The position numbers and the translations under genes were made by a program. A stretch of 64,000 bases of DNA from Streptomyces sp. ISL-98 (lineage in GTDB: Bacteria; Actinomycetota; Actinomycetes; Streptomycetales; Streptomycetaceae), in the NCBI RefSeq assembly GCF_018614055.1, contig NZ_JAGGPB010000032.1:1-64000 (forward strand). The letters run 5' to 3'. The notes under the pieces are model-generated. The model made no database searches. It was not told the DNA's origin and saw only the letters and a list, made by a program, of their open reading frames with translations. This document shows, piece by piece, positions 36,627 to 44,547 of this stretch (within the stretch, counting starts at the first letter, position 1; the number at the start of each line of letters is the position of its first letter).

Positions 36627-37712
36627 TCAGCCCATGACCGCCGCCCGTACGCACAGCACATCCGGCAGATGCGAGGCGAGCAGCTGCCAGCTGTCCCCGT
36701 CGTCCGCGCTCGCGAACAGCTCGCCGTTGCGATTGCCGAAGTACACCCCCGCCGGGTCCGCGTTGTCCGTGCAGAGCGCGTCGCGCAGCACCGTCCCGTA
36801 GTGCGCCTCCTCCGGCAGTCCGGCCGACAGCGGCTCCCACGTCTTGCCCGCGTCACCCGTCCGGTAGACGCGGCATTTGTTGTCGGCGGGCACCCGGTCG
36901 GAGTCCGCGGTGATCGGGAAGACGTACGCCGTGTCCGCCCGGTGCGGATGCGCCGCGGCGGCGAATCCGAACGTGGAGGGCAGCCCGGCCCCGATGTCGG
37001 ACCAGTTGGCTCCGGCGTCGTCGCTCCGGTAGACGCCCCAGTGGTTCTGCAGATACAGCCGGTCGGGATCGGCCGAATCCTGGGCGATCTTGTGTACGCA
37101 CTGGCCGAACTCGGGATCGGGGTCGGGCAGGAACACCGCCGACACTCCGCGGTTGGACGGCGCCCAGCTCGCCCCGCCGTCCAGCGAACGGAAGACCCCC
37201 GCCGTGGAGACCGCGACCGTCAGGGCCTGTGCGTCACGCGGATCGGTGATGACGGTGTGCAGCCCCTCGCCGCCACCGCCCGGCATCCACTGCGAGCGCG
37301 TCGGGTGCTCCCACAGCGGCCGTACCAGATCGAAGGACTCTCCACCGTCTTCGGACCGGAACAGCGCGGCGGGCTCGGTGCCGGCGTACACGACGTCGGG
37401 CGCCGCGGGCCCGGCCGGATGCAGCTGCCAGACCCGCTCCAGCGAGGCCCCGGTGAACTGCGGAAACTTCACCGCAGGCCGGGCGGGCTCGGTCCAGGTC
37501 TCGCCCAGGTCGTCGGAGTGGAAGACCGAAGGACCCCAGTGGGCGCTGTCCCCGCCGACTAGCAGCCTGGGCACCGCCCGGCGGGTGTCGATGGCGGTCG
37601 AATACACCGCCTGCGCGTTGAAATGCGGCCCGTCGAACTCCCACTGACCTCCGCGCCTGCGGCCGATGAAGAGTCCTTTTCGTGTACCTACAGTCAGCAG
37701 TACGTCGGTCAT
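36627..37712 (-). CDS. Cytosolic Asp-box (BNR) beta-propeller protein
   Basis: 361 residues; ATG at 37712 behind GGAGG. No signal peptide: it opens with MTDVLLTVGTRKGLFIGRR, a start typical of a widespread actinobacterial sialidase-like/photosystem-stability-like group. Asp-box repeats include SDDLGETW, SEDGGESF, SLDGGASW, SDDAGANW, TGDAGKTW and SADDGDSW. Conserved residues at the centre of the propeller (GGEGLHTVITDP, QNHWGVYRSDD) suggest a shared ligand, but no activity is known to me. It lies between ung and the TetR/aldolase/ceramidase region, mirroring the propeller beside the first ceramidase. Confidence 0.88.
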   Translation of the reverse strand: MTDVLLTVGTRKGLFIGRRRGGQWEFDGPHFNAQAVYSTAIDTRRAVPRLLVGGDSAHWGPSVFHSDDLGETWTEPARPAVKFPQFTGASLERVWQLHPAGPAAPDVVYAGTEPAALFRSEDGGESFDLVRPLWEHPTRSQWMPGGGGEGLHTVITDPRDAQALTVAVSTAGVFRSLDGGASWAPSNRGVSAVFLPDPDPEFGQCVHKIAQDSADPDRLYLQNHWGVYRSDDAGANWSDIGAGLPSTFGFAAAAHPHRADTAYVFPITADSDRVPADNKCRVYRTGDAGKTWEPLSAGLPEEAHYGTVLRDALCTDNADPAGVYFGNRNGELFASADDGDSWQLLASHLPDVLCVRAAVMG

Positions 37713-37803
37713 GACCGACACCTCCAGGACGCCGTTGTCTGAGATACGGGCCAGTGTGCACCCGCCGACTGACAGTGGACCTCGCAGCGGGCGTTGTCGC
37801 AGT

Positions 37804-38451
37804 TCAGGGCGGTGGTGCGCCCTGAAGCCGGGGCGGCGGGCCTTTCAGTTCCGCCGTCGACGCGGCCAGCAGGAGCGGCAGGAACCGTCCGGCGAGCGCG
37901 CCCGGCGTCAGCCGGTCCGGTTCGACGTAACTCTGGCCGAGCGCCCCCTCCCGCATCGCGATCACCACCCTGACCAGCTCGTCGAGGTCGACCGTGGGCC
38001 GCAGCCCGGCGCGCTCGAACAGGTCGCGGAGCAGCCCGACCGCCTCGGCCCGCAGCCGGGCGTCATGATCGGCGAGCGCCCGCGCCGCCGGCGGGTTGCG
38101 GATCGCGTACAGAGTGAATTCGGTGGTCACCAGAAACCACGTGCGCTCGTCGGGATCGATGTACGCCAGCACCTCGGCGATCCGCCGGACCGTGAGCTCG
38201 TCGTCGCCGAACGCCGCCGCGGCCTTGGTGATGCGCGCCAGTTCGCGGTCGGCGTGCGCGTCGAAGAGCGCGAAGAAGAGCTCGTCCTTGGTCCGGAAGT
38301 TGGAGTAGAAGGCGCCGCGGGTGTAGCCCGCCCTTCGGCAGATGTCCTCGATCCGGGCGCCCTGGAAGCCGGATTCGGCGAACACCTCGCGTGCCGCGTC
38401 CAGCAGCCGCGCCAGCGTCTGCGGCCGCCGCCTGGTCGTCCCCTTCGGCAT
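37804..38451 (-). CDS. TetR-family transcriptional repressor
   Basis: 215 residues from the ATG at 38451 preceded by GGGAAGG; earlier in-frame starts have weaker sites. N-terminal helix-turn-helix (about residues 10-55) with RIEDICRRAGYTRGAFYSNFRTKDELF, followed by an all-helical ligand domain. It is divergent from the class II aldolase/ceramidase operon, and a perfect 9-bp inverted repeat lies just upstream of that operon, so it probably represses it and perhaps itself. Inducer unknown; a lipid-derived molecule would fit the ceramidase. Confidence 0.95.
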   Translation of the reverse strand: MPKGTTRRRPQTLARLLDAAREVFAESGFQGARIEDICRRAGYTRGAFYSNFRTKDELFFALFDAHADRELARITKAAAAFGDDELTVRRIAEVLAYIDPDERTWFLVTTEFTLYAIRNPPAARALADHDARLRAEAVGLLRDLFERAGLRPTVDLDELVRVVIAMREGALGQSYVEPDRLTPGALAGRFLPLLLAASTAELKGPPPRLQGAPPP

Positions 38452-38489
38452 CTGCCACCTTCCCGAAGTCATGTTGATTCCCAAGGCAC

Positions 38490-38518
38490 TTGACAGCGCG
38501 TACGGCCTCGGAAAGCAT
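38490..38518 (+). promoter_or_regulatory. Candidate promoter of the aldolase-ceramidase operon
   Basis: A perfect TTGACA at 38490-38495 and a weak AAGCAT at 38513-38518 with 17-base spacing. Transcription would start just before the TetR operator at 38529. Confidence 0.45.
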
Positions 38519-38528
38519 CCCCACCCGT

Positions 38529-38552
38529 ATCGGATACGCGAATGTATCCGAT
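38529..38552. promoter_or_regulatory. TetR operator
   Basis: A perfect inverted repeat ATCGGATAC-N6-GTATCCGAT, positioned 16 bases before the aldolase start and overlapping its expected transcription start region. Half-sites with ATAC/GTAT around a short centre are typical of TetR-family operators. The divergent neighbour is a TetR repressor. Confidence 0.85.
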
Positions 38553-38567
38553 GGACGAGGAGGCACC

Positions 38568-39395
38568 ATGCCCGCAGCAGCGCCGCGCCGCCCCACCATG
38601 TCCCAGGTCATCGCGGCAGTCGCGGGACCCATGCCGGAAGGCGTCTCGGTCCCGACACCTCCGACCTTCGACTCAGTCGAAGAGGAACGCCGCTACCGCA
38701 AGGAGCAACTGGCCGCCGGATTCCGCCTCTTCGGCCGGTTCGGCTTCTCCGAGGGCGTCGCCGGGCACATCACCGTCCGCGACCCCGAGAACACCGATGC
38801 GTTCTGGGTCAACCCCTTCGGGATGAGTTTCAGCCGGATCAAGGCGTCGGATCTGATCCTGGTCGGCCACGACGGCAGCCTCCTGCACGGCAACCGCCCC
38901 GTGAACCGTGCCGCTTTCGTCATCCACTCCGAGGTCCACAAGGCCCGCCCCGACGCGCTGGCCGCCGCGCACTCCCACTCGCTGCACGGCAAGGCGTTCT
39001 CCAGCCTCGGTATACCGCTCGACCCGATCACCCAGGACGCGTGCGCCTTCTTCGAGGACCACGGCCTCTACAGCGACTATCAGGGCGTGGTCAGCGACGC
39101 CGAGGAGGGCAAACGCATCGGCGCGGCCCTCGCCTCGTACAAGGCCGTGATCCTCCAGAGCCATGGCCTGCTGACGGTCGGGCAGTCGGTCGCCGAGGCC
39201 GTCTGGTGGTTCATCACGATGGAACGTTCCTGCCAGGCCCAGCTCCTCGCGATGGCCGCCGGTACGCCGAAACTCATCGACCGAGACACGGCACTGCACA
39301 CCCGCGGCCAGGTCGGCGGCCACTTCGCGGGCTGGTTCCAGGCCCAGCCCCTGTGGGACCAGATCACAGCGTCCGACCCGGACCTCTTCGACTGA
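38568..39395 (+). CDS. Class II aldolase/adducin-family protein
   Basis: 275 residues from the ATG at 38568 behind GAGGAGG (earlier in-frame starts would cross the operator). It carries the zinc site of the family: HSHSLHGKAFSS and His in LQSHGLLTVG, plus FGFSEGVAGHITVRDP and NPFGMSFSRIKASDLILV near the N-terminus. Family members cleave or epimerise phosphorylated sugars; this subgroup, fused to none, is usually annotated without substrate. Its stop overlaps the start of a cytosolic ceramidase (TGATG), so the two are translationally coupled and probably act on one substrate or pathway. Confidence 0.93.
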   Translation: MPAAAPRRPTMSQVIAAVAGPMPEGVSVPTPPTFDSVEEERRYRKEQLAAGFRLFGRFGFSEGVAGHITVRDPENTDAFWVNPFGMSFSRIKASDLILVGHDGSLLHGNRPVNRAAFVIHSEVHKARPDALAAAHSHSLHGKAFSSLGIPLDPITQDACAFFEDHGLYSDYQGVVSDAEEGKRIGAALASYKAVILQSHGLLTVGQSVAEAVWWFITMERSCQAQLLAMAAGTPKLIDRDTALHTRGQVGGHFAGWFQAQPLWDQITASDPDLFD

Positions 39396-41284
39396 TGAGT
39401 CACCCGGTGAGTTACCTGGCAGGGTGCGGCATCGCCGACATCACGGGTGAGGCCGCCGAGTGCGGAATGCTCGGGTACGGCAAGGCCGAACAGCAGACCA
39501 GCGGCATCCACACCAGGCTGCACGCACGGGCCTTCGCTTTTGCGGACGGTGAGCGGCGGCTGCTGCTCGTGGTCTGCGAACTGCCGCTGATGTCGGCAGG
39601 TGTCGTACGGGACGTGCTGAGCCGTCTGCCCGACGGCTACACCGAGGCCAATGTCATGATCACCGCGACGCACACCCACTGCGGCCCCGGCGGCTACTTC
39701 CATCACGCGCTGTACAACAGCAACACCGGCGGCTTCAGGGAGCAGACGTACACCGCGATCGTCGACGGCATCGTCGAGGCCGCCCTGGCCGCACACGCCG
39801 CCCTCGCCCCCGCCACGCTCCGGCTGGCCCACGGCGAACTCCTCAAGGCCAGCGTCAACCGGTCCGAGCGGGCCTTTTCCCGCAACCCGGCCGCCGACCG
39901 GGCGTGCTTCCCCGACGCCGTGGACCCGCAGACCACGCTGCTGCGCATCGAGCGGGACGGCAGGACAGCGGGCGCCGTCAACTGGTTCGCCACCCACAAC
40001 ACCAGCATGACCAACACGAATACGCTCATCAGCGCCGACAACAAGGGTTACGCGGCGTCGCACTGGGAGCGTTCCGCCGAGGACACGGGCCTCGTGGCCG
40101 CCTTCGCGCAGACCAACGCCGGTGACATGTCGCCGAACCTCAATCTCAGGCCGGGCAGCGGCCCGACCGAGGACGAATTCGAGAACACCCGGATCATCGG
40201 CAGCCGCCAGTACGAGGCAGCCGCCGCACTGGACGGCGACGAGATCTCCGGCGGACTGGACAGCCGCCTCACCCACGTCAACCTCTCAGCGGTGACGGTA
40301 CGGCCCGAATTCACCGGAGACGGCCGTACACACCGCACCTCGGGCCCGGTCGCGGGCGCGGCGGCCTTCGCGGGCGCCTGGGTGGACGGCCCCGGTTTCA
40401 GGGGCTTCAGGCCGGGCCGCAACCTCCTCTGGGACACCCTGTCCCAGCAGGTCGTCTACCCCCTGGCGCCCCGCCTGCGCGACGCCCAGGCCCCCAAGGG
40501 GATGTGCCTGCCCGCAGGCCCGGTCAACCGCGTCCTGCCCATGGTCCAGGAGCGGCTCCCGGTCCAACTGCTGCGCATCGGCCCCCTGTACCTCGTCGGC
40601 ATTCCCGCCGAGGTGACGATCGTGGCGGGCCTGCGTCTGCGCCGTACCGTCGCCGAAATCGTCGGCGCGGACCTGGCGAACGTACTGGTCGCGGGCTACA
40701 GCAATGCGTACGCGCACTACGTGACCACACCGGAGGAGTACGACGCCCAGGAGTACGAGGGCGGCAGCACGCTCTTCGGCCGCTGGGAGCTGCCGGCCCT
40801 CTGCCAGAGCGTGGCGGGCCTCGCGGAAGCGATGCGCGACGGCAGGCGGGTCGCCCGGGGCACGCCGGAGCGCATCCGGCCGCCGCGCTTCCGGTACCGG
40901 CGGCGCGGGCACGACGCGCCGCACCCCGGCCGGGCCTTCGGCGACGTCCTCACCTTCGCCCGTACGGGCAGCCTGGTCACCGCCCGCTTCGTGGGCGCCC
41001 ATCCGGGCAACGACCTGCACAGGGGCGGCACTTTCCTCGCGGTGGAGCGGATGGGGAGCGGCGGAGTGTGGACCGTGGTCGCCGACGACGGCGACTGGTC
41101 GACCACGTTCCGCTGGGCCAGGGCGGGGACAGGGGCGGGCGCGTCGTCGTCCACAGTGACGATCACCTGGGCCGTCCCGCCGGACGCCGCGGCGGGCACG
41201 TACCGGGTGCGCTACTTCGGCGACACGGCGGCGGGGCCTTTCACGGGGACGACGGCGCCGTTCGACGTGGGGCGCAGCACCTGA
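39395..41284 (+). CDS. Neutral ceramidase paralogue without signal peptide
   Basis: 629 residues. It begins directly with the catalytic domain (YLAGCGIADITGEAAECGMLGYG), so it should be cytosolic. All active-site elements are kept: THTHCGPGG, AHGEL, nucleophile Ser204 in HNTSM, the Glu in IPAEVTIVAG and Tyr in the GYSNAYAHYVTTPEEYD segment; the C-terminal beta domain (about 475-625) is present. It is closely similar to the exported enzyme at 22288. Cytosolic placement, coupling to a class II aldolase and TetR control suggest hydrolysis of an internalised N-acyl compound rather than extracellular ceramide; this is inference. Confidence 0.93.
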   Translation: MSHPVSYLAGCGIADITGEAAECGMLGYGKAEQQTSGIHTRLHARAFAFADGERRLLLVVCELPLMSAGVVRDVLSRLPDGYTEANVMITATHTHCGPGGYFHHALYNSNTGGFREQTYTAIVDGIVEAALAAHAALAPATLRLAHGELLKASVNRSERAFSRNPAADRACFPDAVDPQTTLLRIERDGRTAGAVNWFATHNTSMTNTNTLISADNKGYAASHWERSAEDTGLVAAFAQTNAGDMSPNLNLRPGSGPTEDEFENTRIIGSRQYEAAAALDGDEISGGLDSRLTHVNLSAVTVRPEFTGDGRTHRTSGPVAGAAAFAGAWVDGPGFRGFRPGRNLLWDTLSQQVVYPLAPRLRDAQAPKGMCLPAGPVNRVLPMVQERLPVQLLRIGPLYLVGIPAEVTIVAGLRLRRTVAEIVGADLANVLVAGYSNAYAHYVTTPEEYDAQEYEGGSTLFGRWELPALCQSVAGLAEAMRDGRRVARGTPERIRPPRFRYRRRGHDAPHPGRAFGDVLTFARTGSLVTARFVGAHPGNDLHRGGTFLAVERMGSGGVWTVVADDGDWSTTFRWARAGTGAGASSSTVTITWAVPPDAAAGTYRVRYFGDTAAGPFTGTTAPFDVGRST

Positions 41285-41367
41285 CGCGCACGTGGAACCG
41301 GGGGACGTGGCGTCGTCGTGGTACCTCCGTAAGCGATCAGCGGTACCGAGACAAGGGGAGTGCGCCG

Positions 41368-42429
41368 GTGACTATCGGGGCGGTGCGGATCGACGGGGAC
41401 AGCTTGGTGCTGCCGGGCGGGGTGCAGGTGCGTTTCGTACGTACGCTGCGCCTGCCCGAGAAGGGGACGCACGCGCTGCCGCCCGGGCTGGGGAACTTCC
41501 CGCTGCGCAGGGTCGAGGACTACCCGGACACCGCGCCGCAGCAGTGGCTGGCCAGGGGCGGCATCATGCTGCCTGTGTACTTGCGGGAGGCGATGTGGCT
41601 CAGCTTCGCCGGGACCGCGGAGCCCGGCGCCCTCCAGGTCGGCGTGGGCAAGGTGTGCGCCGTGTCGGGGAAGCCGTGGAGTGGCCGGCTGTCCCGTGAC
41701 CCGCAGAACTACCTCGTGCTGCCCCGCCAGCCGTGGCTCGACGGCATCAACTCGGGCAAGGGCACGGTGCGTCAGTTCGTGGCGGTGCCGCTGGGCATGG
41801 GCGCGACGGTGGAGGGCCAGGTCACCGGTGAGGAGACGTGGGGCGGGCTCCAGTTGCAGTCCTTCCCCCTCACCGGGGCGGCCCTGGCCGCCTGGCGCGA
41901 GGAACAGCGCCGCGAGGCGGAGCGCCGGGCGGCGATGCCCCCGCCGCCCCAGCCCGGCGGCGGGTACGGATACGGAGGGCCGGTACCCGCCGCGCCCGCC
42001 ATGGCGGCCGCTCCCTTCGGCAGGCCGGGCGGCGCCCCCAGGGCCCAGGCGGCGATGGGACTGGGCGTGGGCGGCTCCATGCGCCAGGAGGTCTACAAGG
42101 ACGACCGGCCGGCGTCCGACTGGGCCGGCGAGCCGTCGGGCCGGGTCTTCGTCCACCTCGTGACGCCCCCGGAGTGGCGGCGTATCACGGGCGAGGAGCC
42201 CCCGCCGTCCCCCGTGGACCGGGCCGCGTACACGCGCGCCGGACTGCCCTGGTTCGACTACTACGACGCCGAGGGCGAGGACCTGGCGCCGTCCGAGACG
42301 CTGGGCGCGGTGCTGCCCGCCGGGGAGTGGCTGGGCGACGACCACACACCGTGGCAGGAGCCCTCGCCGCACCAGGTGAAGTCGCTCGGCGACGCGCCGG
42401 GGAAGCCGGTGGCCGACGGCGACTGGTAG
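41368..42429 (+). CDS. Conserved protein of unknown function
   Basis: 353 residues from a GTG at 41368 behind AAGGGGAG. The N-terminal half (about 1-185) resembles a family I have seen without a known role, with RTLRLPEKGTHALPPGLGNFPLRRVEDYPD, GGIMLPVYLREAMWLSF and a LVLPRQPWLDGI strand. A Pro/Gly/Ala-rich linker follows (about 190-230), then a C-terminal segment with WAGEPSGRVFVHLVTPPEWRRITGEEPP, YTRAGLPWFDYYD and an acidic tail. No signal peptide, membrane helix or catalytic motif is visible. A hairpin follows the gene. It lies 83 bases after the ceramidase and may be in its operon. Confidence 0.8.
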   Translation: MTIGAVRIDGDSLVLPGGVQVRFVRTLRLPEKGTHALPPGLGNFPLRRVEDYPDTAPQQWLARGGIMLPVYLREAMWLSFAGTAEPGALQVGVGKVCAVSGKPWSGRLSRDPQNYLVLPRQPWLDGINSGKGTVRQFVAVPLGMGATVEGQVTGEETWGGLQLQSFPLTGAALAAWREEQRREAERRAAMPPPPQPGGGYGYGGPVPAAPAMAAAPFGRPGGAPRAQAAMGLGVGGSMRQEVYKDDRPASDWAGEPSGRVFVHLVTPPEWRRITGEEPPPSPVDRAAYTRAGLPWFDYYDAEGEDLAPSETLGAVLPAGEWLGDDHTPWQEPSPHQVKSLGDAPGKPVADGDW

Positions 42430-42440
42430 GAAGCCCTTCA

Positions 42441-42476
42441 CCGTGCGGCCGGCCCCCTCCCGGACCGGCCGCACGG
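42441..42476. terminator. Hairpin between the unknown gene and the AlkZ-like gene
   Basis: A perfect 12-bp GC-rich stem (42441-42452 with 42465-42476) with a 12-base loop, starting 12 bases after the upstream stop. No T-tract. Confidence 0.7.
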
Positions 42477-42489
42477 CACACTGATCGCC

Positions 42490-43659
42490 ATGAACCCTGC
42501 GACCGCGACCCCGAGGTTCTCCTGGCCACAGGTGTCCGCCAGGCGGCTGGAGCGCAACGGGCTCGCCGCCCCCCTGAAGGGCGCCGGACCCGCCGGCCCG
42601 GCCGCCGTGATGTGCGGTGCGCACGCCCAAGTGCTGTCCGCCGCCGAGCTGTCGATCGGAATGCGGATGGCCGAAGGCACCCGGGCCGACGTCCGCCACG
42701 CCCTGTGGACCGAGCGCACCCTGGTCAAGACCCGGGGACCGCGCGGCACCGTACATCTGCTGAGCGCCCAGGACCTGCCGATGTGGACCGGCGCCCTCTC
42801 CGCGCTGCCCGGCGGCCGGAGCACCCAGGGGCAGGCGTCGCTGCTGACGCCCGATCAGACCGAGGCCGTCGTGGACGCCATGACGGTCGTCCTCGCGGAC
42901 GCCGACCTGACCGTCGAGGAACTCACCGAAGCACTGGCCGAAGAGGCGGGCCCATGGGCCGCGGACCCGGTCATGGAGGCGTTCCAGGACAAGTGGCCCC
43001 GCTGGTTCCAGGCCGTCGACACGGCGGCCAACCGAGGCGCCCTGTGCTTCGGCCCCAGCCTCGGCCGCAAGGTCACCTACACCAGCCCCCGCCGCTGGCT
43101 GCCGGACTTCCGGCCCGCCGAGGCGCGCACGGCGCTCACGGAACTCGTCAAGCGCTACCTGTACGCCTACGGGCCCGCCACCCCTCAGCACTTCGCACGC
43201 TGGCTCGCCGCACCACCACGCTGGACGAGCGACCTCTTCGCCTCGCTCGCCGCCGAACTCCAGCAGGTCGAGCTGGAGGGCGCCCCCGCCTGGGTGGTGG
43301 CCGGGGACACGGCGATGCCCACCGCCAAGCCCCGGGGCGTGCGCCTGCTGCCGTACTTCGACGCGTACGTCATCGCGTCTCAGCCCCGGGAGCGGCTCTT
43401 CCCCGGACGGGCCTACGGGCGCGCACTGGCCGGCGGCCAGGCGGGCAACTACCCCGTCCTGCTGGTGGACGGCGTCGCGGCCGGCGTCTGGCACCAGCGC
43501 CGCTCCGGACGCAAGATCCACATCACGGTCGAACCGCTCGGTGCCCTCACCGCTGCGCAGCGCAAGGAGCTCGACGACCAGGTGGGGCGGGTCGGGGAGA
43601 TCATGGAGGGCAGCACCGAACTCACCGTCGGCACGATCACGGTGGGCCCGCACGCCTGA
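42490..43659 (+). CDS. Winged-helix DNA-binding protein of the AlkZ/YcaQ (HTH_42) family
   Basis: 389 residues. The family fold is recognisable: RLERNGLAAP start, tandem winged helices with TVHLLSAQDLPMW and RTLVKTRGPRGT, the central KRYLYAYGPATPQHFARWL helix-turn-helix, LLPYFDAYVIASQPRERLFP and a C-terminal barrel with LLVDGVAAGVWHQRRSGRK. Members are DNA glycosylases for alkylated or crosslinked DNA, and some give self-resistance to genotoxic natural products. The catalytic loop QxQ or QxD of characterised enzymes reads HAQ here (about residue 45), so activity is uncertain. Followed at 10 bases by a small gene with its own GAGGAG site. Confidence 0.87.
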   Translation: MNPATATPRFSWPQVSARRLERNGLAAPLKGAGPAGPAAVMCGAHAQVLSAAELSIGMRMAEGTRADVRHALWTERTLVKTRGPRGTVHLLSAQDLPMWTGALSALPGGRSTQGQASLLTPDQTEAVVDAMTVVLADADLTVEELTEALAEEAGPWAADPVMEAFQDKWPRWFQAVDTAANRGALCFGPSLGRKVTYTSPRRWLPDFRPAEARTALTELVKRYLYAYGPATPQHFARWLAAPPRWTSDLFASLAAELQQVELEGAPAWVVAGDTAMPTAKPRGVRLLPYFDAYVIASQPRERLFPGRAYGRALAGGQAGNYPVLLVDGVAAGVWHQRRSGRKIHITVEPLGALTAAQRKELDDQVGRVGEIMEGSTELTVGTITVGPHA

Positions 43660-43669
43660 GGAGACAGCG

Positions 43670-44068
43670 ATGCCCGAGATCCGCATGCACACCCGTGACG
43701 GCGGTACGCACCATGTCGAGGTCGCTCCGGGTCCCGCCGGGAACGCGGAAGCGGGTCAGATCCACGTCGGAGCGCACGGCAGCGAGTACGTCCCCCTCGT
43801 CGCCACCCCCGCGCAGGCCCGGGAGCTGGCCGCAGCCCTTCTGCGCGCCGCCGACGAGGCCGAGGCGCAGGCCAGGGACACGTACGAGACCGTGAAGGCG
43901 GGCGAGCTGCGGCGCGGGGATGTGCGTACCGGCGAGCGCACGATCACGGTGGACCGCGTCAGGACCGACGGCGACACCGTCCACGTCACGTGGACGTCGG
44001 ACGTCGGGCGCCAGTGGACCCAGAGCTACGCGACGGACACGGACATCAGCCTCCGGCGCCGCGCGTAG
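43670..44068 (+). CDS. Small hypothetical protein
   Basis: 132 residues, ATG after GAGGAG, 10 bases downstream of the AlkZ-like gene, so likely co-transcribed. N-terminal beta strands (IRMHTRDGGTHHVEV), a helix rich in Ala (ARELAAALLRAADEAEAQA) and a second beta-rich half with GDVRTGERTITVDRVRTDGDTVHVTWT. No signal peptide or known domain recognised. Codon bias is typical of the genome, supporting a real gene. Confidence 0.75.
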   Translation: MPEIRMHTRDGGTHHVEVAPGPAGNAEAGQIHVGAHGSEYVPLVATPAQARELAAALLRAADEAEAQARDTYETVKAGELRRGDVRTGERTITVDRVRTDGDTVHVTWTSDVGRQWTQSYATDTDISLRRRA

Positions 44069-44097
44069 CCCCCAGCCCCCAGCCCGTAGCCCTTTGT

Positions 44098-44213
44098 CCG
44101 CCGAAGCTCCGGCGGCCGACGCGGCCACCGACTACTCGATCACCGTCGATCCCGCCCGCACCGGCCCCGCGATCGACAAGTCGATGTACGGCATCTTCTA
44201 CGAGGCGGGGTAA
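44098..44213 (+). pseudogene. N-terminal fragment of an alpha-L-arabinofuranosidase-like gene
   Basis: About 38 codons read TDYSITVDPARTGPAIDKSMYGIFYE before a stop. This matches the opening of GH51-type secreted arabinofuranosidases, which continue with an E-x-I-N-H/Y-A-x-D-GG segment that is missing here. The start codon and signal peptide are also gone. The homology ends within a few bases of where the converging galM remnant ends (about 44205-44212), so a deletion seems to have fused the two genes. Confidence 0.65.
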
Positions 44214-44517
44214 CCCATCTCGCCGTCTGGACTGGTCCGGCTCAGGACCAGGCCCCGGTCCGAACCCCGGCTGTAGGGCTCGAGCTGCTTGTCGAAGCCC
44301 TTGTCGCCGCCGTGAAGGCTGTTCGGCCCGTCGCCTTCAGCCGGGTTCCGCCGTTGGCGACGGTCCAGCGGTACACCTTGGTGCCGTCGGCCAGCCGGCC
44401 GAAGAGCTCCCGCCGCGCATTGCTGGCGGCCGAGGCGTGCGCGCTGCCCGCCCCCACGGGGGCCAGCCCTGCCGCCGCGGCCGTCGCGGCTATCACTGTG
44501 CGTCTGCTCGTGCTCAT
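44213..44517 (-). pseudogene. Secreted aldose 1-epimerase (galM) remnant
   Basis: The first about 60 codons are intact: ATG behind GAGGAG, twin-arginine-like signal (SRRTVIAATAAAAGLAPVGAG) and the epimerase opening RLADGTKVYRWTVANGGTRLK. Then the frame is lost, and in another frame the downstream motif GPNSLHGGDKGFDKQ and LSRTSPDGEMGYP appear. About 60 codons between these points (including the usual GGIV and GRYANRI segments) are absent, and everything after GYP is gone. So there is at least an internal out-of-frame deletion and a 3' truncation. It follows the sugar importer permease by 30 bases and was its operon partner. Confidence 0.8.
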
Positions 44518-44547
44518 GTGTGCGGCTCCTCAAGAAGGCTGGGGGAC

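Noticed and set aside
40504..41367. Upstream extension of the unknown gene into the ceramidase
   Set aside because: Overlaps conserved ceramidase sequence in another frame; GTG 41368 has a good ribosome site.
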